NCBI GenBank assembly: GCA_023393165.1
Contig: JAEWMJ010000014.1
Coordinates: 1 to 64,000, forward strand
DNA length: 64,000 nucleotides
Direction of reading: 5' to 3'
DNA from: Bacillota bacterium
Lineage (GTDB): Bacteria; Bacillota; Clostridia; Christensenellales; Christensenellaceae
The notes under the pieces were generated by a model. That model did not search any database. It worked only from the letters and a program-made list of their open reading frames with translations, and was not told the origin of the DNA. A program made the translations under genes and the position numbers. Below, one piece after another: positions 59,104-64,000 of the stretch; the first letter of the stretch is position 1, and each line of letters opens with the position of its first letter.

Positions 59104-60012
59104 TCACCATTTCAGCTTGGCTTTTTTGTACTGCCTGCGGAAAAATTTCCGTTCCTCGCGCGGCACCACGGGCATGCCGTTGAAATTTACGTTATAAAAT
59201 TCGCTCTGCAATACGGATATATCCCGTTCGCCGTTCCAATACCCGTCTACGATATCAAAGTAATACAGGCTCTTTTGAATGGCTTTTTCTATATAGTCAA
59301 AAAACGGAGCGTAATCAAAAAGGTCTTTGACCTGCTCATACGGATAATACAGCATGGTAAAAAGATCCAGCATGGTGAATCTGTTCTGCAGGCGCATCCA
59401 CCGCAATTGTTTTTTGCCGGGTTTGTACATTTTCCGGTTGTACTTTTCAAAATACCTGTAAGTCGTGTGATAAGAATCAGGCTTCAGGCGGAACCCGTAA
59501 TACAGCTTTTCTTTCATGGCGTCAAAGAATTCGCTGATTTCATTTGTCTCAACGGTTGTGCGGCGCACAAAATCCGCCCGGTCAAATTCAACGGCGTCAA
59601 TTCCGTTGTCGCGCGCATACATGGTATCTATCGCGTATTCCAGCGTATTGTGTTCTCTCATGGCGTCGGGCGCTATCGCGTTGATTGGCGGATGCAGGAT
59701 GTAATCAAAGCAATAATGCGTGATATAGCCCAGGAAAAACGCCTTTAAAATATCGGAAGGGTGTTCTTTCACGTACTCCGCGCCTTCCACAAAAAAGCGC
59801 TGCGGGCGCGCCCGGTGCAGCCCATAACCAAACATCTTGTAGGTGTGTCCGGCCCACATCGAATAATATTTGTATAGATAAAAATAATCGCCGCCCTGGG
59901 CGCCCGAATGGTAAGCGTCCATATGTCCGGTAATGATATTTTTTGCGCGCGTATTCTCAAGGCGCTTGAGAATATTATCCGCACCGATCATGTGCGTCAA
60001 AAAAGCCGGCAT
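59104..60012 (-). CDS. Zinc-dependent phospholipase C-like protein
   Basis: 302 residues: MPAFLTHMIGADNILKRL, GHMDAYHSGAQGGDYFYLYKYYSMWAGHTYKMFGYGLH, LKAFFLGYITHYCFDYILHP, EHNTLEYAIDTMY. The regularly placed His and Asp residues match the all-helical Zn_dep_PLPC fold. No signal peptide, so it is not the secreted toxin type; many Firmicutes carry such cytoplasmic relatives of unknown substrate. No adjacent partner on its strand. Confidence 0.82.
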   Translation of the reverse strand: MPAFLTHMIGADNILKRLENTRAKNIITGHMDAYHSGAQGGDYFYLYKYYSMWAGHTYKMFGYGLHRARPQRFFVEGAEYVKEHPSDILKAFFLGYITHYCFDYILHPPINAIAPDAMREHNTLEYAIDTMYARDNGIDAVEFDRADFVRRTTVETNEISEFFDAMKEKLYYGFRLKPDSYHTTYRYFEKYNRKMYKPGKKQLRWMRLQNRFTMLDLFTMLYYPYEQVKDLFDYAPFFDYIEKAIQKSLYYFDIVDGYWNGERDISVLQSEFYNVNFNGMPVVPREERKFFRRQYKKAKLKW

Positions 60013-60231
60013 TTAAAACTGTTCCTCATAATTTTCTGAAAGCATAACAATATAGATTATAAACGATTCTATCGATTTATGCCATGGTTATTCAAAATTT
60101 AAAGAAAAGTATATATAAAACCGGCATGGATATTGTCCGGAACCGTCATTTTTTTGTGATTATGCTCGGTAATTTCAAGGGAAGCTTTATCCGTGCGGAT
60201 AAAAATTTTATTTGCGAAACGGAAAAAAGTC

Positions 60232-60262
60232 TTGACTTGGAGTCAACTCCAGATGTTACATT
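60232..60262 (+). promoter_or_regulatory. MerR-type promoter (19-bp spacer) with dyad
   Basis: TTGACT (60232-60237), 19-base spacer, TACATT (60257-60262). The spacer contains the dyad TGGAGT-CA-ACTCCA (60238-60251). An overlong spacer with a central dyad is the hallmark of MerR-family activation. The MerR gene at 62212 in the same operon is the expected regulator. Confidence 0.85.
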
Positions 60263-60273
60263 CTAGATGGCGT

Positions 60274-60293
60274 ACGGCAAACGCGCCGTTTTT
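60274..60293 (+). terminator. Small leader hairpin with T-run (possible attenuator)
   Basis: ACGGC (60274-60278), loop AAACGC, GCCGT (60285-60289), TTTTT. It lies just after the predicted transcript start of the aldo/keto reductase operon. Short stem, so only tentative. Apart from the promoter and this, 60013-60360 shows nothing. Confidence 0.4.
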
Positions 60294-60360
60294 AGGCCGC
60301 CGCCAAGGCTGCCGGGCAGGGCAGCGGAAAAGGCCGGATGAACAGGGAGGATATAAACAC

Positions 60361-61506
60361 TTGAAAAATTTAGGATTTGGATTTATGCGTTTGCCGCTGA
60401 AGGACAAAAACGATCCCAAAAGTATTGATTCAGAGCAGTTGAATCAAATGGTGGATACCTTTTTGGACAGGGGGTTTACTTACTTTGATACGGCTTATAT
60501 GTATCATATGGGCCAAAGCGAATCAGCCGTCAGGGAATCGCTGGTAGAACGCCACAAAAGGGAAAGCTTTACATTGGCCACAAAAATGCCTACAATGTTC
60601 TTAAAGTCAAAAGAAGACCAGGAAAAAATATTTTCGGAGCAGCTTGCAAAATGCGGCGTCCAATATTTTGATTACTATCTGATTCACAACCTGGGCGTCT
60701 CGCATTATGAAATAGCAAAAAAAATGGATACTTTCGATTTTGTCCGGCAAAAGAAGCGGGAAGGAAAGATCAGGCTGATGGGGTTCTCTTACCACGACAA
60801 CGCCGGCCTGCTGGACCGGATCCTTACCGAACATCCCGAGGTGGATTTTGTACAGCTTCAGATGAATTATCTGGATTGGGACAACGAGAGCATTCAGTCC
60901 AGAAAATGCTGGGAAACGGCAAGAAAACACAACAAGCCGGTTGTCGTCATGGAACCCGTAAAAGGCGGAATGCTTGCAAACCTGCCTGAGAAAGCGGAGA
61001 AATTATTGAAAGGCTTCCATCCCGGCATGTCTTTGGCGTCGTGGGCCGTCCGTTTTGCGGCAAGCCAGGAAGGGGTCATGATGGTCTTGAGCGGAATGTC
61101 CGATATGGAGCAGCTTCTGGATAACACAAGCTATATGCAGGATTTTAAACCTTTTACGCAGGAAGAATTCAGCCTTGTCCGGCAGGTTGTCCAGGTGATC
61201 AACGAATCGGTCGCCATTCCGTGCACTGCCTGCGAATACTGCGTGGAAGGATGCCCCAAAAACATAGCCATCCCCAAGTATTTCGCGTTGTACAACACGG
61301 AAAAACAGGCTCCCAGCGCCGGAATATCCCTGCAAAAGGTGTATTACGATAATTACACCGAGGTTTTCGGAAAGGCGTCGGACTGCATCGGTTGCAAACG
61401 CTGCGAAGGAAACTGTCCGCAGCACATTGAGATCGCGAAATGGATGAAGGACGTGTCGGGCACGTTCGACGCGGATTTTAAGTTCGCAAGGCCGCAGGCG
61501 GAATAA
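60361..61506 (+). CDS. Aldo/keto reductase with C-terminal 2x[4Fe-4S] ferredoxin domain
   Basis: 381 residues. AKR barrel ~1-285: LGFGFMRLPLKD, TYFDTAYMYHMGQSE (catalytic Tyr), LATKMP, YYLIHNLG, LMGFSYHD, VVMEPVKGGML, WAVRFAASQEGVMMVLSGMS. C-terminal ferredoxin module: CTACEYCVEGCP and CIGCKRCEGNCP. The fusion suggests electron supply through iron-sulfur clusters, common in anaerobes. Start at TTG 60361, ten bases after GGGAGG. First gene of a MerR-controlled operon. Confidence 0.94.
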   Translation: MKNLGFGFMRLPLKDKNDPKSIDSEQLNQMVDTFLDRGFTYFDTAYMYHMGQSESAVRESLVERHKRESFTLATKMPTMFLKSKEDQEKIFSEQLAKCGVQYFDYYLIHNLGVSHYEIAKKMDTFDFVRQKKREGKIRLMGFSYHDNAGLLDRILTEHPEVDFVQLQMNYLDWDNESIQSRKCWETARKHNKPVVVMEPVKGGMLANLPEKAEKLLKGFHPGMSLASWAVRFAASQEGVMMVLSGMSDMEQLLDNTSYMQDFKPFTQEEFSLVRQVVQVINESVAIPCTACEYCVEGCPKNIAIPKYFALYNTEKQAPSAGISLQKVYYDNYTEVFGKASDCIGCKRCEGNCPQHIEIAKWMKDVSGTFDADFKFARPQAE

Positions 61507-61551
61507 GAATGGTATAATGCCAATAGGATTTATAAAAAACAGGAGGTCCCA

Positions 61552-62184
61552 ATGAAAGTATTATTGGTCAACGGAAGCCCCCATGAAAAGGGCTGTACTT
61601 ATACGGCGCTTCAGGAGGTGTCCAAAACGCTGAACGCGGAAGGGATTGAAACGGAAATATTCCAGCTTGGAACCAAACCGGTCGCCGGCTGCATGGCCTG
61701 CGGCAGCTGCGGGGAAAAAGGACGCTGCGTTTTTTCCGATCGTGTGAACGATTTTCTTGAGCTCGCAAAAGACGCCCACGGTTTTATTTTCGGTTCTCCT
61801 GTATATTACGCGTCCGCAAACGGCGCGCTGACCGCATTCATGGACCGGCTGTTTTTTGCAGATATGTGTTCGGGCAGGCAGTCGTTTTACTTAAAGCCCG
61901 CTGCGGCGGTCGTTTCGGCCAGAAGAGTGGGTACAACGGCCGCATTTGACCAGCTCAACAAGTATTTCACCATTTCCCAGATGCCGGTCGTCTCCTCCCA
62001 GTACTGGAACATGGTCCACGGCTTTACGCCTGAGGACGTACAAAAGGATCTGGAGGGCTTGCAGATCATGCGCACGCTGGGCAGGAACATGGCCTGGTTT
62101 TTAAATTGCAGGGAAGCGGGCATAAAAGCCGGCGTGCCCTTCCCGGTACGGGAAGAACCCATAACCACCAATTTTATCCGGTGA
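61552..62184 (+). CDS. Flavodoxin-family NAD(P)H-dependent FMN reductase
   Basis: 210 residues. LLVNGSPHEKGCTYTALQEVSKTL is the FMN phosphate loop, then AGCMACGSCGEKGRC (iron-sulfur flavoprotein-like cysteines), GFIFGSPVYYASANGALTAFMDRLFF, AAAVVSARRVGTTAAFDQL. AGGAGGT precedes the ATG. Second gene of the operon, probably working with the aldo/keto reductase on electrophilic or quinone-like compounds. Confidence 0.92.
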   Translation: MKVLLVNGSPHEKGCTYTALQEVSKTLNAEGIETEIFQLGTKPVAGCMACGSCGEKGRCVFSDRVNDFLELAKDAHGFIFGSPVYYASANGALTAFMDRLFFADMCSGRQSFYLKPAAAVVSARRVGTTAAFDQLNKYFTISQMPVVSSQYWNMVHGFTPEDVQKDLEGLQIMRTLGRNMAWFLNCREAGIKAGVPFPVREEPITTNFIR

Positions 62185-62211
62185 AAAACCAATCGCAGGA
62201 GGGCAGGTCGC

Positions 62212-62595
62212 ATGACGATTGCTGAAGTGAGCGGCAGATTAAATCTCACGCAGGATACGCTCCGTTACTATGAGCGCATCGGGCTGATCCCCGGCGTAAG
62301 CCGGAAAAGCGGGATCAGGGATTATACGGAAGAAGACGTAAGATGGATCGAATTTATCAAATGTATGCGCAGCGCAGGACTTCCGGTCGAGGTGCTGATC
62401 GAGTATGTTGGGTTGTCCCAGCAGGGCGACGCGACCATTGCGGTCAGAAAAGAACTTTTGACCGAGCAGCGCAACCGGCTGATAGTGAGAATGGAAGAAA
62501 TGCAGGAAACCCTTAAGCGCCTGAACCATAAGATCGAAGTATATGAGAAGTCCATCGTTCCGCTGGAGAACCGGCTGAAAAAGACGGAAAAGTAA
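62212..62595 (+). CDS. MerR-family regulator (AdhR/NmlR-like)
   Basis: 127 residues: TIAEVSGRLNLTQDTLRYYERIGLIPGVSRKSGIRDYTEEDVRWIEFIKCMRSAGLPVEVLIEYV, followed by a long dimerisation coiled coil (62-120). No metal-binding cysteine cluster at the C-terminus, so not a metal sensor; AdhR/NmlR-type proteins sense aldehydes or electrophiles. GCAGGAGG precedes the ATG. Last gene of the aldo/keto reductase operon, whose promoter it likely activates. Confidence 0.93.
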   Translation: MTIAEVSGRLNLTQDTLRYYERIGLIPGVSRKSGIRDYTEEDVRWIEFIKCMRSAGLPVEVLIEYVGLSQQGDATIAVRKELLTEQRNRLIVRMEEMQETLKRLNHKIEVYEKSIVPLENRLKKTEK

Positions 62596-62637
62596 GCATG
62601 CTTGCAGTTTAAAATAAATATTTGCGGGGTAAGCGTT

Positions 62638-63054
62638 ATGGAAATAAGAAGGTATAAAAAAGAAGACGAGCCGTTCCTGCTGCGTTTGCTTGAATCGGAA
62701 GGCAGTGAATGGGAATGCTATTCGGCCCCGGATGCAGTGGAAAAATTCAAAAGCGCCTTGGCAGATTCGATTACCTACGTTGCCTTTGAGGACGGTACGC
62801 TTTGCGGATATTCGCGCTCCGTTGAGGACAACGGTTTTTATATTTACATCAGCGACCTGCTTGTGGCCAAACCTTTCAGATGCCGGAAGATCGGCCAGAT
62901 GCTTATGGAATGCGTATGCAGGGATTATTCGGACCATACGGTATATGTGCTTTCGGATGTGGACGGTTATTATCAGAAGAAAGGGTTTAGCCGGGAAGGT
63001 TCGGTTTTTGAGGTAAGCTGTCCGGACCTGCTTTCTACCCAAGGCTCCCTCTGA
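62638..63054 (+). CDS. GNAT-family N-acetyltransferase
   Basis: 138 residues: IRRYKKEDEPFLLRLLESEG, ITYVAFEDGTLCGYSRSVEDNGFYIYISDLLVAKPFRCRKIGQMLMECV (acetyl-CoA loop RCRKIGQ), YVLSDVDGYYQKKGFSREG. Short for a GNAT. Its last residues (STQGSL) are encoded by repeat R1 copy 2, so the 3' end was probably altered by insertion of that repeat. ATG 62638 has only a weak GGGG site upstream. Substrate unknown. Confidence 0.85.
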   Translation: MEIRRYKKEDEPFLLRLLESEGSEWECYSAPDAVEKFKSALADSITYVAFEDGTLCGYSRSVEDNGFYIYISDLLVAKPFRCRKIGQMLMECVCRDYSDHTVYVLSDVDGYYQKKGFSREGSVFEVSCPDLLSTQGSL

Positions 63055-63090
63055 CGAGGGAGCTGCCGGCGATGCCGGCTGAGGGAGAGA
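63043..63090. repeat. Dispersed repeat R1, copy 2 (inverted)
   Basis: CTCCCTCTGACGAGGGAG and GCCGGCGATGCCGGC hairpins; reverse orientation to 329-372. It overlaps the end of the GNAT gene. Confidence 0.88.
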
Positions 63091-63199
63091 GCATCTGCTG
63101 TTCTGATATGCCGCTGGCGGCATTCGGCTCCTTTCGCCTTTGCAAATGGTATACTGCATTTAATTATAAATATGATCCGCTCTTTCTTTAGCGTTACTT

Positions 63200-63239
63200 C
63201 CCGGGTCATTCTGAGCAAAGCGAAGAATCTGTACAGTTG
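63200..63239. repeat. Dispersed repeat R2, copy d
   Basis: CCCGGGTCATTCTGAGCAA followed by AGCGAAGAATCTGTACAG. No GIY-YIG remnant follows this copy. Confidence 0.85.
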
Positions 63240-63315
63240 ATTTTCGCTGGCATGTTGTGGCATATCATTATGTTATTCAATCCATATAACCTGCAGCACA
63301 GACATAAATTGTATA

Positions 63316-63344
63316 TTGACTACCTTTATAGTCTTTGTTACAAT
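63316..63344 (+). promoter_or_regulatory. Promoter of the guanidine riboswitch / gdx unit
   Basis: TTGACT (63316-63321), 17 bases, TACAAT (63339-63344). Transcription would begin near 63351, just ahead of the riboswitch. Confidence 0.8.
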
Positions 63345-63374
63345 CTTGTTGGAAGAGATCAAAAACATAATAAT

Positions 63375-63517
63375 TCAAAGTTTTATAGGGTTCCGCAGTT
63401 TAAAATTTTTAGCTGGACAGGTCCGAGATAAAACGCACAGTTCCGCTGTGTTCACGGAAGGATAAAAGCCTGGGAGATATTGAAAGATACCTCCCAGGCT
63501 CTTTTATTTAATTTTTT
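63375..63517 (+). ncRNA. Guanidine-I (ykkC) riboswitch with terminator expression platform
   Basis: The conserved pieces are present in order: AGGGTTCCGCAG (63387-63398), GACAGGTCCGAGAT (63415-63428), and CACGGAAGGATAAAAGCC (63453-63470) followed by TGGGAGA. Then AGCCTGGGAG (63467-63476) pairs with CTCCCAGGCT (63491-63500), followed by CTTTTATTTAATTTTTT: a terminator that shares bases with the aptamer's 3' part. Guanidinium binding to the aptamer should prevent the terminator and turn on the exporter gene. Assigned from memory of the consensus; the downstream Gdx gene strongly supports it. Confidence 0.92.
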
Positions 63518-63534
63518 ATGAAGGAGCAAAAGTT

Positions 63535-63855
63535 ATGAAATGGTTATTTTTAATTATAGCGGGGGCCTGTGAAGTGGGGTGGGCTATAGGCTTGAAGTAT
63601 TCACAAGGATTTACAAAACTTGTACCGAGTATACTTACCGTATCGGGAATGATAGCAAGCTTCTATTTTTTATCATTAACCTTAAAAGAACTTCCCTTAG
63701 GAACTACCTATGCAATTTGGACAGGAATTGGTACAGTTGGTACTGTAATCTTAGGGATAATATTATTCAAAGAACCTATTGATGCAATCAGGCTGATCTG
63801 TATAGGATTCATAGTAACAGGAATTATAGGATTGAAACTTGTATCTCCGCATTGA
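63535..63855 (+). CDS. gdx: SMR-family guanidinium exporter Gdx (SugE-like)
   Basis: 106 residues, four helices: WLFLIIAGACEVGWAIGLKYSQGF, VPSILTVSGMIASFYFLSLTLKELPLGTTYAIWTGIGTVGTVILGIILF, AIRLICIGFIVTGIIGLKL. The membrane Glu in GACEVGWAIGLKYS (E13) and the WAIGLKYS and WTGIG motifs place it in the Gdx/SugE subtype rather than the multidrug EmrE subtype. It exports guanidinium in exchange for protons as a dual-topology dimer. AAGGAG precedes the ATG. Controlled by the upstream riboswitch. Confidence 0.95.
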   Translation: MKWLFLIIAGACEVGWAIGLKYSQGFTKLVPSILTVSGMIASFYFLSLTLKELPLGTTYAIWTGIGTVGTVILGIILFKEPIDAIRLICIGFIVTGIIGLKLVSPH

Positions 63856-63920
63856 TCAGTTTTCTCATTTGTATTTGATATGAATTTTTGTCAATAGTTG
63901 GGGTTTGTCAGCGGCCTGGC

Positions 63921-63941
63921 CTCCCTCGTCAGAGGGAGGCG
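63921..63941. repeat. Dispersed repeat R1, partial copy 3
   Basis: CTCCCTCGTCAGAGGGAG hairpin only. Confidence 0.8.
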
Positions 63942-63951
63942 GGCATTGCGT

Positions 63952-63995
63952 CCGGATTTTTGCCGCTTGATGTAGGGGCGCGCATTGCGCGTCTG
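63952..63995. repeat. Dispersed repeat R3, copy 3
   Basis: GATTTTTGCCGCTTGA, then TGTAGGGGCGCGCATTGCGC. It runs close to the window end and may continue beyond it. Confidence 0.85.
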
Positions 63996-64000
63996 GCTGG

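Noticed and set aside
60084..60266. 60-codon frame upstream of the aldo/keto reductase
   Set aside because: It runs through the MerR-type promoter, has no ribosome site and no recognisable sequence.
329..63995. CRISPR array or insertion-sequence ends as an explanation of the repeats
   Set aside because: Copies are kilobases apart, lack regular spacers, and no cas gene, IS transposase or Y1 (RAYT) transposase is present in the window.

Overview
The window reads as part of a chromosome from a low-to-mid GC, probably anaerobic, motile Firmicute of the clostridial type. This rests on gene content: BlaI/M56 sensor pairs, lipoproteins with a typical lipobox, an iron-sulfur L-serine dehydratase in two subunits, a ferredoxin-type aldo/keto reductase, AggAGG ribosome binding sites with many TTG starts, SigA-like promoters (TTGACA-N17-TATAAT type) and a guanidine-I riboswitch. 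No rRNA, tRNA, CRISPR array, phage or complete insertion sequence was seen.

Layout. 1-1.2 kb: the end of a DUF559 nuclease-like gene and a DUF5131 gene. 1.4-6 kb: a lipoprotein, a BlaI repressor and an M56 metallopeptidase fused to a copy of that lipoprotein's domain. 6-9 kb: cell-wall genes (Amidase_3, NodB deacetylase). 9-22 kb, minus strand: a second and third BlaI, two more M56-lipoprotein-domain fusions, an ABC-2 exporter and a LolD/FtsX-type transporter with a secreted CARDB-like protein; a 0.5 kb repeat island lies inside this run. 22-23.7 kb: an Amidase_2 and a TetR regulator. 24-32.4 kb: a sensory cluster, CheW-MCP-binding lipoprotein-histidine kinase-REC/HDOD-REC/HD-GYP. 33-38.6 kb: RNase Z, a 0.7 kb non-coding repeat mosaic, a LytTR regulator with a degenerate receiver, and a second CheW-MCP pair. 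39-40.6 kb: sdaAB-sdaAA. 40.9-47.7 kb: a sugar-type ABC importer with a TIM-barrel isomerase and a LacI regulator; twin LacI-like operators flank its promoter. 47.9-50.4 kb: an ABC exporter pair and a Cdd1 protein. 50.4-53.2 kb: RDD protein, decayed GIY-YIG fragments, an MBL-fold lipoprotein and repeats. 53-60 kb: DsbA-like, nitroreductase, AlkZ-related, LigD, NudC, Zn-dependent phospholipase C-like. 60-62.6 kb: an aldo/keto reductase-flavoprotein-MerR operon with a MerR-type 19-bp-spacer promoter. 62.6-64 kb: an acetyltransferase and a guanidinium exporter (Gdx) under a guanidine-I riboswitch.

Two themes stand out. First, three BlaI/M56 cassettes in which the M56 protease carries a C-terminal extracellular domain that elsewhere in the window is a separate lipoprotein; a CFTTACQP motif at every fusion joint looks like a retained lipobox. 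Second, at least seven families of short, mostly palindromic dispersed repeats sit between genes and often abut or overlap gene 3' ends. Two of these families are physically tied to small nuclease genes (DUF559, GIY-YIG). All family names are assigned from memory of the motifs; no database search was possible.
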